The notes below the pieces were generated by a model, which saw only the letters and a list, made by a program, of their open reading frames with translations, ran no database searches and had not been told where the DNA came from. A DNA stretch of 32,080 nucleotides from Arenimonas malthae CC-JY-1 (GTDB taxonomy: Bacteria; Pseudomonadota; Gammaproteobacteria; Xanthomonadales; Xanthomonadaceae). This document shows, piece after piece, positions 18,981-30,791 of this stretch (position 1 is the stretch's first letter; every line of letters starts with the position of its first letter). The stretch lies in contig NZ_AVCH01000152.1 in NCBI RefSeq assembly GCF_000747075.1, forward strand, positions 1-32,080, given 5' to 3'. Made by a program: the position numbers and the translations under genes.

Positions 18981-21485
18981 ATGATGACGCGACCCACTGT
19001 CCGCCGCTGCCTCCTGAGCATCGCGCTCGCCGCCGCCCTCGCCGGCCCCGCCCACGCCCAGAACTTCGAGGCATTCCAGGTCGCCGACATCCGCGTCGAG
19101 GGCCTGCAGCGCATCTCGGCCGGCACGGTCTTCACCTACCTGCCCGTGGAGCGCGGCGACCTGCTCGACCGCGGCCGTTCCAGCGAAGCCATCCGCGCGC
19201 TGTTCCGCACCGGCTTCTTCAGCGACGTCAGGCTCGAGCGCCAGGGCGACATCCTGGTGGTGGTGGTGGCCGAGCGCCCCGCCATCAACACCATCACCCT
19301 GACCGGCAACAAGGACATCAAGTCCGAGGACCTGCTGGGCGGCCTGCGCAGCATCGGCCTGGCCGAGGGCGAGACCTTCAACCCGCTCAACCTCGACCGC
19401 GTCACCCAGGAACTGATCCGCCAGTACAACAACCGCGGCAAGTACAACGTCTCGATCCAGCCGACGATCTCGAACCTCGACCGCAACCGCGTCGACGTCA
19501 ACATCATCATCGCCGAGGGCAAGGCCGCCCGAATCCGCGACATCAACATCGTCGGCAACGAGACCTACATCGAGGAAGACCTGCGCGCCGGCTGGGAGTC
19601 GAACACCAGCAACTGGCTGTCCTGGTACCGCCGCGACGACCAGTACTCGCGCGAAAAGCTCTCGGGCGACCTCGAGAAGCTCAACAACTACTACCTCGAC
19701 CGCGGCTACGTCGACTTCAACGTCGAATCCACCCAGGTCGCGATCAGCCCGAACAAGCGCGACATCTTCGTCACCGCCAACATCGCCGAGGGCGAGGTCT
19801 ACACCATCGGCGACGTGAAGGTCAGCGGCGACACCATCCTGCCGGTCGAGGAGCTGGAGAAGCTGCTGATGGTGGCCGAGGGCGGCACCTTCTCGCGCGC
19901 CCGCATCGAGCTCACCACCGACGCCATGATCGCGGTGCTGGGCAACATCGGCTACGCCTTCGCCCAGGTGAACCCGATCCCGGACATCGACCGCGAGAAG
20001 CGCGTGGTCGGCCTGAACTTCTTCGTCGAGCCGGGCCCGCGCGTGCAGGTCCGCCGCATCGTGTTCAAGGGCAACACCGGCACCGCCGACGAGGTGCTGC
20101 GACGCGAGATGCGCCAGTTCGAGGGCGCCTGGTTCTCGCAGGCCGCGGTGGACCGCTCCAAGGTCCGCCTGCAGCGCCTGGGCTTCTTCGAGGAAGTCGA
20201 CATCGAGACCCCCGAGGTCGCCGGCGCGCCCGACCAGGTGGACGTCGTGGTCAACGTCAAGGAGCGCAACTCGGGCCAGTTCACCTTCGGCCTGGGCTAC
20301 CAGCAGACCTACGGCCTGATCACCAGCCTGCAGCTGGTGCAGAACAACTTCCTGGGCACCGGCAACCGCGTCTCGGTGGCCGTGCAGAACAACTCGTACT
20401 CCAAGCAGTACTCGCTCGGCTTCACCGACCCCTACTTCACCGACAGCGGCGTCAGCGTCGGCTACAACCTCAGCCACAGCGACTACAGCTACTCGCGCCA
20501 GGACGCCAACCTGGCCCAGTACAACAACGCCGTGTCCGCGGCCGAAGTCCTGGTCGGCCTGCCGCTGACGGAAACCGACTCGGTCCAGTTCTCGCTGGGC
20601 ATCGACCGCAACCAGATCACCACCCAGGACGGCTTCACGCCGGAACCGCTGATCCAGTACCTGGTCAGCACCCTGGGCGACCGCCAGCGCTTCCCGCAGT
20701 TCCACATCGACGACGACAACAAGCCCGAGACGCCGCCGGAGAACGACGACAGCGACCCGACCACCACCGACCCGCTGCAGTCCGGCGGCTCGCGCAAGTG
20801 GAACATCAACGCCTGGCGCCTGCAGACCGGCTGGGTGCGTGATTCCCGCAACGACTACCTGCTGCCGACCCGCGGCACCTACCACCGCATCAGCGGCGAG
20901 TTCGTGCTTCCGGGCAGCGACCTCGAGTACTACAAGCTCGGCTACAACTTCGAACACTACGTCCCGCTCACCCGCTGGATGGTGATGAAGATCGGCGCCG
21001 AGCTCGGCTACGGCGACAGCTACGGCGACACCGGCGGCAACACCTGCCCCTCGTTCGACAACGAGGGCGACATCATCACCACCAGCACCAATTGCGGCCT
21101 GCCGTTCTTCCGCAATTACTACGCGGGCGGCCCGAACTCGATCCGCGGCTTCGAGGTCAACACCGTCGGCCCGACCTACCAGTTCACCCCGGACGGCTAC
21201 CGCCAGCCGATCGGCGGCTCGCTCAAGACCGCCGGCACCGTGGAGTTCTATTTCCCGACCCTGTTCGACGGCAAGGGCACGCGCCTGTCGGCCTTCGTCG
21301 ACTACGGCAACGTGTACAACGGCTTCGACGACTGGGAAGCCAAGACGCTGCGCATCTCCACCGGCGTGGCGCTGCAGTGGCAGTCGCCGATGGGCCCGAT
21401 CCAGATCAGCTACGCCCTGCCGATCCAGCGCGAGCGCTCGGACCAGATCGAACGCCTGCAGTTCACCTTCGGCGGCAGCTTCTAA
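18981..21485 (+). CDS. bamA: Outer-membrane protein assembly factor BamA
   Basis: BamA is the Omp85 core of the machine that inserts beta-barrel proteins into the outer membrane. The 834-aa product has a signal peptide with cleavage expected after AHA (residue 26), five POTRA domains (roughly residues 27-430) and a C-terminal barrel. Loop 6 carries the conserved (V/I)RGF motif as Ile721-Arg722-Gly723-Phe724, and the chain ends FTFGGSF with the terminal Phe typical of barrel proteins. An acidic Asp/Glu/Pro/Thr-rich stretch near residues 580-595 looks like an extended surface loop. Two ATGs are adjacent (18981 and 18984). No skp gene follows; lpxD begins ten bases downstream. Confidence 0.98.
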   Translation: MMTRPTVRRCLLSIALAAALAGPAHAQNFEAFQVADIRVEGLQRISAGTVFTYLPVERGDLLDRGRSSEAIRALFRTGFFSDVRLERQGDILVVVVAERPAINTITLTGNKDIKSEDLLGGLRSIGLAEGETFNPLNLDRVTQELIRQYNNRGKYNVSIQPTISNLDRNRVDVNIIIAEGKAARIRDINIVGNETYIEEDLRAGWESNTSNWLSWYRRDDQYSREKLSGDLEKLNNYYLDRGYVDFNVESTQVAISPNKRDIFVTANIAEGEVYTIGDVKVSGDTILPVEELEKLLMVAEGGTFSRARIELTTDAMIAVLGNIGYAFAQVNPIPDIDREKRVVGLNFFVEPGPRVQVRRIVFKGNTGTADEVLRREMRQFEGAWFSQAAVDRSKVRLQRLGFFEEVDIETPEVAGAPDQVDVVVNVKERNSGQFTFGLGYQQTYGLITSLQLVQNNFLGTGNRVSVAVQNNSYSKQYSLGFTDPYFTDSGVSVGYNLSHSDYSYSRQDANLAQYNNAVSAAEVLVGLPLTETDSVQFSLGIDRNQITTQDGFTPEPLIQYLVSTLGDRQRFPQFHIDDDNKPETPPENDDSDPTTTDPLQSGGSRKWNINAWRLQTGWVRDSRNDYLLPTRGTYHRISGEFVLPGSDLEYYKLGYNFEHYVPLTRWMVMKIGAELGYGDSYGDTGGNTCPSFDNEGDIITTSTNCGLPFFRNYYAGGPNSIRGFEVNTVGPTYQFTPDGYRQPIGGSLKTAGTVEFYFPTLFDGKGTRLSAFVDYGNVYNGFDDWEAKTLRISTGVALQWQSPMGPIQISYALPIQRERSDQIERLQFTFGGSF

Positions 21486-21495
21486 GGCCACCGCG

Positions 21496-22518
21496 ATGTC
21501 GGCGCAGGCCCCGGCACCGACCCTGGCCGAACTGGCGGAACGCTTCGGCCTGGAGCTTCGCGGCGACGGCGCCACCCGCATCCGCGGAGTGGCGACCCTC
21601 GCCGGCGCCGGCGAGGGCCAGCTGTCCTTCCTGGCCAACCCGCGCTACCGCCGCGACCTGGCCGGAACGGCCGCCGCGGCGGTGGTGCTGTCGGAGGGGG
21701 ACGCCGCGGACTGCCCGGTGCCCTGCCTGGTGGCCCGCTCGCCCTACGTGGCCTTCGCGAAGATCGCGGCGCTGTTCGAATCCAGCCCGGCGCCGGTGCC
21801 CGGCATCCATCCCTCGGCGGTCGTCGCGGCCGATGCCGTGGTGCATCCCAGCGCGGAAATCGGCCCACTGGCCGTGGTCGGCGCGCGCTGCCAGGTTGGC
21901 GCCGGCGCCGTCATCGGCCCGGGCTGCATCCTCGGCGAAGGCAACGTGGTCGGCCCGGGCTGCCAGCTGCTGGCGCGCGTGACGCTGGTGACGCGGGTGC
22001 GGCTGGGCGCGCGGGTGCGCATCCATCCGGGTGCGGTGCTCGGCGCCGAGGGCTTCGGCCTGGCCATGGACGCCGGCCGCTGGATCAAGGTGCCGCAGCT
22101 GGGCGGCGTGGTGGTCGGCGACGACTGCGAGATCGGCGCCAACACCACCATCGACCGCGGCGCCCTCGAGGACACCGTGCTCGAGGAAGACGTTCGCCTC
22201 GACAACCAGATCCAGGTCGGCCACAACGTGCGCATCGGCGCCCACACCGCCATGGCCGGCTGCGTGGCCGTGGCCGGCTCGGCCCGGATCGGCCGCTACT
22301 GCCTGGTCGGCGGCGGCGTCGGCATCACCGGCCACCTCGAGGTCTGCGACAAGGTCACCATCACCGCCATGAGCCTGGTGACGGCCTCGATCACCGAGCC
22401 GGGCGAATACTCCTCAGGCATGGCCGTGCAGGACAGCCGCAGCTGGCGCCGCAACGCGGCCCGTTTCCGGCAATTGGACCAGCTGGCGCGTAGAATGGGC
22501 CCCCAGCCCAAGGATTGA
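21496..22518 (+). CDS. lpxD: UDP-3-O-(3-hydroxyacyl)glucosamine N-acyltransferase
   Basis: LpxD adds the second hydroxyacyl chain to UDP-3-O-acyl-glucosamine, the third step of lipid A synthesis, using acyl-ACP. The 340-aa protein has an N-terminal uridine-binding domain (about residues 1-100), a left-handed beta-helix built of hexapeptide repeats from about residue 105, and a C-terminal helix. The probable catalytic His243 is in QVGHNVRIG. It lies ten bases after bamA and has only a weak ribosome site. Its 3' end contains a TAGAAT that may serve as the fabZ promoter. The adjacent fabZ-lpxA-lpxB order is conserved in Proteobacteria. Confidence 0.97.
   Translation: MSAQAPAPTLAELAERFGLELRGDGATRIRGVATLAGAGEGQLSFLANPRYRRDLAGTAAAAVVLSEGDAADCPVPCLVARSPYVAFAKIAALFESSPAPVPGIHPSAVVAADAVVHPSAEIGPLAVVGARCQVGAGAVIGPGCILGEGNVVGPGCQLLARVTLVTRVRLGARVRIHPGAVLGAEGFGLAMDAGRWIKVPQLGGVVVGDDCEIGANTTIDRGALEDTVLEEDVRLDNQIQVGHNVRIGAHTAMAGCVAVAGSARIGRYCLVGGGVGITGHLEVCDKVTITAMSLVTASITEPGEYSSGMAVQDSRSWRRNAARFRQLDQLARRMGPQPKD
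22491..22496 (+). promoter_or_regulatory. Candidate internal -10 before fabZ
   Basis: TAGAAT lies within the last codons of lpxD, 41 bases before the fabZ ATG, followed by GGGCCC. A TTGGAC is upstream at 22474-22479, but the spacing of 11 bp is too short for a sigma-70 pair, so this rests on the -10 alone. Confidence 0.3.
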
Positions 22519-22536
22519 AGTTCAAGGACCCCCAGG

Positions 22537-23001
22537 ATGAGCGAAGACGCCATCAAGATGCCCGTGGATGTCGCCTGCATCCTGCACCTGCTTCCCCACC
22601 GCTATCCGTTCCTGCTGGTCGACCGCGTGGTCGAGCTCGAACCGCACCAGCGCATCCGCGCGCTCAAGAACGTCACCTTCAACGAGCCCTTCTTCCAGGG
22701 CCACTTCCCCGGCCGCCCGGTGATGCCCGGCGTGCTGGTGATCGAAGCCATGGCCCAGGCCGGCGGGCTGCTCACCCAGCTCTCGCAGCCCAAGGGCAGC
22801 GGCGGCGAAGGCAAGCTGTTCTACCTGGTGAAGGTCGACAACGCCCGCTTCAACCGCATGGTGGTGCCGGGCGACCAGCTCGACATCGAGGTGGTGCTCA
22901 AGCGCACCATCCGCAACATGGCGCTGTACGAGTGCGTGGCGCGGGTGGACGGCAAGGACGTCGCCAGCGCCGAGATCCTCTGCGCCGAGGGGAAGGAGTG
23001 A
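22537..23001 (+). CDS. fabZ: 3-hydroxyacyl-[acyl-carrier-protein] dehydratase
   Basis: FabZ dehydrates beta-hydroxyacyl-ACP in fatty-acid elongation and competes with LpxA and LpxD for hydroxyacyl-ACP. The 154-aa hot-dog protein has the catalytic His56 in [13 protein letters not shown] and Glu70 in [20 protein letters not shown] is the family's N-terminal signature. The ATG at 22537 is chosen over the internal ATG seven codons later because AAGGA (22519-22530 region) precedes it. A GGAAGGAG near its 3' end serves lpxA, whose ATG is one base past the stop. Linkage to lpxA/lpxD balances membrane phospholipid against lipid A. Confidence 0.97.
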   Translation: MSEDAIKMPVDVACILHLLPHRYPFLLVDRVVELEPHQRIRALKNVTFNEPFFQGHFPGRPVMPGVLVIEAMAQAGGLLTQLSQPKGSGGEGKLFYLVKVDNARFNRMVVPGDQLDIEVVLKRTIRNMALYECVARVDGKDVASAEILCAEGKE

Positions 23002-23002
23002 C

Positions 23003-23767
23003 ATGGTCCACCCGAGCGCCCTGATCAACCCCGGCGCCCGGATCGGCGCCAACGTCACCGTCGGCCCCTACGCCATCATCGGCGCCGACGTCGAGATCGG
23101 CGACGGCTGCCGCATCGGTCCGCACGCGGTGATCACCGGGCCGACCCGGATCGGCCGCAACAACACCATCCATTCGCACGCCACCCTCGGCAACGACCCG
23201 CAGGACAAGAAGTTCGCGGGCGAGCGCACCGAGCTGGTGATCGGCGACGGCAACACCATCTTCGAGTTCACCACCATCAGCCGCGGCACCGGCGACGGTG
23301 GCGGCGTCACGCGCATCGGCGACGACAACTGGATCATGGCCTACGTGCACATCGCCCACGACTGCATCGTCGGCGACCACTGCATCCTGGCCAACAACGC
23401 CACCCTCGCCGGCCACGCCGTGCTCGGCGACTGGGTGATCCTGGGCGGCTTCGCCGGCATCCACCAGTTCTGCCAGATCGGCGCGCACGCCTTCGTCGGC
23501 ATGGGCAGCCTGGTCAACGCCGACGTGCCGCCCTTCGTGATGGTGGCCGACAAGTACGCGGCGCCACGCGGCATCAACGCCGAGGGCCTCAAGCGCCGCG
23601 GCTTCGACGCCGAGCGCATCGCCGCCATCAAGCGCGCCTACCGGGCGCTGTACATGTCCGGCAAGCCGCTGTCCGAGGTGCGCGAACAGCTCGCCAACGG
23701 CGAATCCCGGGACGTGCAGCTGATGCTCGAATTCATCGAGCGCAGCGAGCGCGGCCTGTTGCGCTGA
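23003..23767 (+). CDS. lpxA: UDP-N-acetylglucosamine acyltransferase
   Basis: LpxA transfers a 3-hydroxyacyl chain from ACP to the 3-OH of UDP-GlcNAc, the first step of lipid A synthesis. The 254-aa protein is a hexapeptide-repeat trimer subunit. The repeats start at the N-terminus ([20 protein letters not shown]), and His116 and His119 in VHIAHDC correspond to the E. coli pair that includes the catalytic His125. A helical C-terminus follows from about residue 190. The strong GGAAGGAG ribosome site lies within the 3' end of fabZ. Confidence 0.98.
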   Translation: MVHPSALINPGARIGANVTVGPYAIIGADVEIGDGCRIGPHAVITGPTRIGRNNTIHSHATLGNDPQDKKFAGERTELVIGDGNTIFEFTTISRGTGDGGGVTRIGDDNWIMAYVHIAHDCIVGDHCILANNATLAGHAVLGDWVILGGFAGIHQFCQIGAHAFVGMGSLVNADVPPFVMVADKYAAPRGINAEGLKRRGFDAERIAAIKRAYRALYMSGKPLSEVREQLANGESRDVQLMLEFIERSERGLLR

Positions 23768-23774
23768 CGCCGCC

Positions 23775-24941
23775 ATGGCCCCCGGCACGCCGCGCCGGCT
23801 TCGATTCGCCCTGGTGGCCGGCGAAGCCTCGGGCGACCTGCTGGGCGAAGGCCTGGTCCGGCAACTGAAGCAGCGTTTCCCCGATGCCGAGTTCGCCGGC
23901 ATCGGCGGCCCGCGCATGCGCGAGGCGGGCTTCGACGTCTGGCACGACTACGGCGAACTGGCGGTGATGGGCCTGGCCGAAGTGCTGCGCCACCTGCCCC
24001 GCCTGCTGCGCCTGCGCCGCGGCCTCGCGCGCCGCCTGCTCGCGTGGACGCCCGACGTCTTCATCGGCATCGACGCGCCCGACTTCAACCTCGGGCTCGA
24101 ACGCCGCCTCAAGCGCGCCGGCATCCGCACCGTGCACTACGTCAGCCCCTCGGTCTGGGCCTGGCGCGAGGGCCGCGCCGCGAAGATCGGCCGCAGCGCC
24201 GACCGCGTGCTGTGCCTGTTCCCGATGGAACCGCCCATCTACCAGCGCCACGGCGTGGACGCGCGCTTCGTTGGCCACCCGCTCGCCGACGACTTCGAAG
24301 CGGTGCCCGACCGTCGCGCCGCGCGCGAGCGGCTCGGCCTGCCGCAGGACGCCCCCGTCCTGGCCGTGCTGCCCGGCAGCCGGCTGGGGGAAATCCAGCG
24401 CCTGTGGCCGGTCTTCATCGACGCGGCCCGCCTGGTCACCGTGCAGCAGCCGGGCCTGGTGGTGGCCGTGCCCGCCGCCAACCACGCCTGCCGGGAAGCC
24501 ATCGAACAGGGCCTGTCGAAATCGCAGCTGGCCAACATCGCGCTGTTCGACGGCCGGGCCCACGACGTGATGGTGGCCGCCGACGTGGTGCTGCTGGCCT
24601 CGGGCACCGCGGCGCTCGAAGCCATGCTGGCCAAGCGGCCGATGGTGGTGGGCTACCGCATTTCCGCGCTCACCTACCGCCTGGTCATGCTGCTGGGCCT
24701 GATGAAGGTCAACCGCTACAGCCTTCCGAACGTGCTGGCCAACGAGCCGATCGTGCCCGAGCTGATGCAGGGCGACTGCACGCCCGAAAACCTCGCCGAC
24801 GCCGTGATGGGCTGGTTCCGCGACCACGAGGCGCGCGCTGCGCTGCTGCCGCGCTTCGAACACATCCACGCCAAGCTGCGCGGCGACGCCTCGGTGGCGG
24901 CCGCCGAAGCCGTGGCCGGCCTGTTGCCGCCGGCGCCATGA
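23775..24941 (+). CDS. lpxB: Lipid A disaccharide synthase
   Basis: LpxB, a GT19 glycosyltransferase, joins 2,3-diacylglucosamine-1-phosphate to its UDP form to make the lipid A disaccharide at the inner face of the inner membrane. The 388-aa length is typical. Family segments are [14 protein letters not shown] (about residues 14-27), [14 protein letters not shown], the [10 protein letters not shown] motif, [14 protein letters not shown] and [12 protein letters not shown]. It begins seven bases after the lpxA stop and ends in a four-base ATGA overlap with rnhB. The lpxH step between LpxD and LpxB is not encoded in the window. Confidence 0.97.
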   Translation: MAPGTPRRLRFALVAGEASGDLLGEGLVRQLKQRFPDAEFAGIGGPRMREAGFDVWHDYGELAVMGLAEVLRHLPRLLRLRRGLARRLLAWTPDVFIGIDAPDFNLGLERRLKRAGIRTVHYVSPSVWAWREGRAAKIGRSADRVLCLFPMEPPIYQRHGVDARFVGHPLADDFEAVPDRRAARERLGLPQDAPVLAVLPGSRLGEIQRLWPVFIDAARLVTVQQPGLVVAVPAANHACREAIEQGLSKSQLANIALFDGRAHDVMVAADVVLLASGTAALEAMLAKRPMVVGYRISALTYRLVMLLGLMKVNRYSLPNVLANEPIVPELMQGDCTPENLADAVMGWFRDHEARAALLPRFEHIHAKLRGDASVAAAEAVAGLLPPAP

Positions 24942-25525
24942 GCGGGCTGCGCATTGCCGGCGTCGACGAAGCCGGCCGCGGCCCCCTGGCCGGGCCCGTG
25001 GCCGTGGCCGCGGTCATCCTGCACCCGGACCGGCCCATCGCCGGCCTGGGCGACTCCAAGGCCCTGTCGGAAGCGCGCCGCGACGCACTCGAGCCGCTCA
25101 TCATCGAACACGCCTGGGCCTGGCACGTGGAATGGGTGCTGCCGGCCGAAATCGACCGGCTCAACATCCTGCAGGCCACCCTCGCCGGCATGTCGCGCGC
25201 GCTGCGCGCGCTGCAGCCGGCGGCCGAACACGCGCTGGTGGACGGCAACCGCCTGCCGCGCGACCTGCCCTGTCCCGCCGAGGCGCTGGTGAAGGGCGAC
25301 GCGCGCGAACCGGCCATCATGGCCGCGTCCATCCTGGCGAAAGTGGCGCGCGACCGCCTGATGCGCGAACTCGACGACCGGTTCCCCGGCTACGGCTTCG
25401 CCGTGCACAAGGGATACCCGACGCCGGACCACCTCGAGGCCCTGCGCCGCCTCGGCCCCTGCGCGCAGCACCGCCGAAGCTTCGCGCCGGTGCGCGCCTG
25501 CCTGCAGCCGACCCTGCCGGGCTGA
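24938..25525 (+). CDS. rnhB: Ribonuclease HII
   Basis: RNase HII nicks DNA 5' to embedded ribonucleotides and removes RNA from hybrids. The 195-aa protein carries Asp10 and Glu11 in [13 protein letters not shown], the LVDGNRLP segment and the catalytic-core [16 protein letters not shown]; the C-terminal HKGYPTPDH and [13 protein letters not shown] blocks are standard. The ATG overlaps the lpxB stop (ATGA), so expression is translationally coupled. In many gammaproteobacteria dnaE follows directly; here about 1.6 kb with two paralogous genes intervenes. Confidence 0.97.
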   Translation: MSGLRIAGVDEAGRGPLAGPVAVAAVILHPDRPIAGLGDSKALSEARRDALEPLIIEHAWAWHVEWVLPAEIDRLNILQATLAGMSRALRALQPAAEHALVDGNRLPRDLPCPAEALVKGDAREPAIMAASILAKVARDRLMRELDDRFPGYGFAVHKGYPTPDHLEALRRLGPCAQHRRSFAPVRACLQPTLPG

Positions 25526-25551
25526 ACGACCCGGCACTGGACAGCCCATTT

Positions 25552-25600
25552 CCGCGGGCGTAAACCACGCTTGCATCCCGGTGGATGCGGCTGCCCGCGG
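25552..25600 (+). other. Nested-stem RNA element in the leader of the first DUF1232-like gene
   Basis: An outer perfect 8-bp stem pairs CCGCGGGC (25552-25559) with GCCCGCGG (25593-25600). Inside it a perfect 6-bp hairpin, GCATCC (25573-25578) with GGATGC (25583-25588), closes a CGGT tetraloop. A 13-nt asymmetric internal loop lies 5' and a short one 3'. It begins 27 nt after the rnhB stop and ends 55 nt before the next ATG. No U-run follows, so it is not a standard terminator. A regulatory leader or mRNA-processing structure is possible. Confidence 0.5.
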
Positions 25601-25655
25601 CGAACGCCGACCGGCCGCGGCCACGCTCCCACCCAGGCCGGCAGCGAGTACTGCC

Positions 25656-26285
25656 ATGCGCCACGACGCCCCCCTCCCGGCAGGCACTGCCCTGCCCCTC
25701 CCCCGCACGCCCCGCCACGACGGCCGCCCCGGCGACAGCCCGGTGCCGCTCGCGCCGGCCGCGATCGCCGAGTTCAACGACCTCCTGCACGAGCTGCACC
25801 CCGACGCCCCGCACGTGGACGAAGACGCGCTCGCCAGCGTCGCGCGCTGGCTGGTGGCGCTGCCGCCGGCGCAGGGCGACGCGCTGCTGCAGGCGCGCCT
25901 GGGCCGGCTGAAGGAGCTCTCGGAACTCGCCGCGGACCGCGACTGGGCGATCGAACCGGCGCTGGCCAAACGCATCGGCCGCCTGCTCGACTACGTCACG
26001 CGCGAACGCGACCTGATCCCCGACGACACGCCGCGCCTCGGGCAGCTCGACGACGCCCTGCTGGTGGAACTGGCCTGGCCGATGGTGGCCGAGGAACTCG
26101 AGGACTACCGCGATTTCTGCCGCTTCCGCGAGGAATCCGGCGACGGCTTCGGCGGCCACCCCACGCGCGACGACTGGCTGCGCGCACGCCTCGAGGAAGG
26201 CGCGCTGTGGGAGCAGCTGCATCGCGTGCGGCACCAGCGCTACGTCGATTACGGCCCGCTCGAAGGCGGCCTGCGCGTGGTGTGA
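25656..26285 (+). CDS. DUF1232 (YkvA)-like protein, paralogue 1
   Basis: The 209-aa protein has a low-complexity Pro/Arg-rich N-terminus (about 40 residues), an alpha-helical middle, and the motif DLIPDDTPRLGQLDDALLVE (residues 119-138), which resembles the core of DUF1232/YkvA (DLIPDxxPxxGxLDD). A second conserved block, DYRDFCRFR, follows. The same two blocks occur in the same order in the gene at 26444, so the two are paralogues. No signal peptide is seen; YkvA proteins are usually small and membrane-associated, and their function is unknown. The ATG at 25656 is chosen over a GTG at 25581, which would lie within the structured element. There is no good ribosome site. Confidence 0.7.
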   Translation: MRHDAPLPAGTALPLPRTPRHDGRPGDSPVPLAPAAIAEFNDLLHELHPDAPHVDEDALASVARWLVALPPAQGDALLQARLGRLKELSELAADRDWAIEPALAKRIGRLLDYVTRERDLIPDDTPRLGQLDDALLVELAWPMVAEELEDYRDFCRFREESGDGFGGHPTRDDWLRARLEEGALWEQLHRVRHQRYVDYGPLEGGLRVV

Positions 26286-26443
26286 GCGTCTTCGCGAAAC
26301 TGTCGGTGCGCTGAATTAGTCCGAAGGTCACGACGACTTCCGGAACGCGCCGCGAAGGCTGCAACCGTCCACCATGGCCGTGCATCTGATGAGGCACGCG
26401 GCGCGGGAATGGTTCCCGGCGCCGCCTGCCGAAGAGACCCGCC
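26286..26443 (+). other. Spacer between the DUF1232-like paralogues, with hairpin and palindromes
   Basis: These 158 bases hold two 8-bp palindromes, TTCGCGAA (26291-26298) and TTCCGGAA (26338-26345). A stable hairpin lies at 26400-26423: GGCGCGGGAA pairs with TTCCC-GCGCC around a TGG loop with one bulged G. The hairpin ends about eight bases before the GAAGAGA ribosome site of the next gene. No -10/-35 pair is convincing, and no U-tract follows the hairpin. Confidence 0.4.
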
Positions 26444-27070
26444 ATGAACGCCCAGCTCCGCCACGACGACCTCGCGCTCCCGCTGCCGCCGCCTTCCCAC
26501 GACGCCCGCCGCCGCCAGTTCGGCGACCTCACGCTCGGGGACGCGGCCGTGGCCCGGTTCAATGCGCTGCTCGCGGAACTGTCGCCCGACGCGCCGCGCG
26601 TGAGCGCCGACCAGCTGGTCACGCTGGCGCGCTGGCTGCAGCAGCAGCCCGCCGACCAGGCCGTGGCCATCCTGTCCGAACGCCTCGCGCGTGCCGAGCA
26701 GCTGCGCCGCATGCTCAACGACGGCGACTGGGAGGTCGACGCCGACATGCGTGAACGCGCCCGCATGCTCACCAGCTACCTGCAGCAGGTCGACGACCTG
26801 ATCCCGGACGACCAGCCGCTGGTCGGCCACCTCGACGACGCGCTGCTGGTGGAGCTGGCCTGGCCGGCCTTCCACGCCGAGACGCTCGACTACCGCGACT
26901 TCTGCCGCTTCCGCAGCGCCGAACGCCCGCGCGGCACCGCCGCCGAACGCCGCTTGGCCTGGGAAAACGCCTGCCTGGCCGAGGCCGCCCTGCTGCAGCA
27001 GCGCCGCGACGTGCGCGCGCGCCGCTACGCCGGCGGCCAGCCGCTGCCGGCGCTGTTCCGCGTCAGCTGA
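26444..27070 (+). CDS. DUF1232 (YkvA)-like protein, paralogue 2
   Basis: This 208-aa protein is a diverged duplicate of the gene at 25656. Shared blocks include FNxLLxEL-PDAP near residue 45, a DWE/DWA-containing helix, DLIPDDQPLVGHLDDALLVE (residues 118-137), ELAWP and DYRDFCRFR; N- and C-termini differ. The N-terminus is again Pro/Arg-rich and probably disordered; the rest looks helical and soluble. GAAGAGA precedes the ATG. It ends 104 nt before dnaE, which seems to have its own promoter. The function is unknown; position between rnhB and dnaE does not by itself imply a replication role. Confidence 0.7.
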   Translation: MNAQLRHDDLALPLPPPSHDARRRQFGDLTLGDAAVARFNALLAELSPDAPRVSADQLVTLARWLQQQPADQAVAILSERLARAEQLRRMLNDGDWEVDADMRERARMLTSYLQQVDDLIPDDQPLVGHLDDALLVELAWPAFHAETLDYRDFCRFRSAERPRGTAAERRLAWENACLAEAALLQQRRDVRARRYAGGQPLPALFRVS

Positions 27071-27122
27071 GGACCTTTCCACGGGGCGGGCGGCAGGGTT
27101 TGGCAACAGGGACTGTCAAGCC

Positions 27123-27150
27123 TTGTCCGCCCCCACCCTCGGGGTAAACT
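27123..27150 (+). promoter_or_regulatory. Candidate dnaE promoter
   Basis: A -35 TTGTCC (27123-27128), a 16-bp spacer and a -10 TAAACT (27145-27150) lie in the spacer before dnaE. Transcription would start near 27157, leaving a leader of only about 18 nt with no clear Shine-Dalgarno. Confidence 0.45.
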
Positions 27151-27174
27151 GCCGGTTGACCCTTGGTCCCCGGC

Positions 27175-30693
<3,519 letters not shown>

Positions 30694-30702
30694 GCCGTGG
30701 TG

Positions 30703-30720
30703 GCCGGCGGGCAAGCCGGC
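30703..30720 (+). other. Short GC hairpin after dnaE
   Basis: GCCGGC (30703-30708) and GCCGGC (30715-30720) are self-complementary arms around GGGCAA, ten bases after the dnaE stop. No T-run follows; the next bases are the TAGAAT of the accA promoter. It could weakly terminate the dnaE transcript or act at the accA -35 region, where no recognisable -35 exists. Confidence 0.35.
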
Positions 30721-30751
30721 TAGAATCGCGCGCTAGAACCTTTGCTCTAGA
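30720..30751 (+). repeat. Three CTAGA repeats at the accA promoter, including a -10 TAGAAT
   Basis: CTAGA occurs at 30720-30724, 30733-30737 and 30747-30751, spaced 13 and 14 bases. The first two continue with A (CTAGAA). TAGAAT at 30721-30726 fits a -10 hexamer, which would start transcription near 30733, within the second copy. CTAG is generally under-represented in proteobacterial genomes; elsewhere in the window I noticed only isolated copies (near 2199 and 13454). Confidence 0.5.
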
Positions 30752-30791
30752 CCGCCGGCCCCAGGCTGGCGCGTCCGACCCGAGTCCAAGA

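Noticed and set aside
18816-21638. A 940-codon open frame antisense to bamA
   Set aside because: It is a GC-bias shadow. It spans several genes' boundaries, its product is a low-complexity Val/Ala/Asp/Gly-rich string, and bamA on the other strand is fully recognisable.
22474-22496. TTGGAC with TAGAAT as a full fabZ promoter
   Set aside because: The spacing is only 11 bp, so the two cannot form one sigma-70 promoter; only the -10 was kept, at low confidence.
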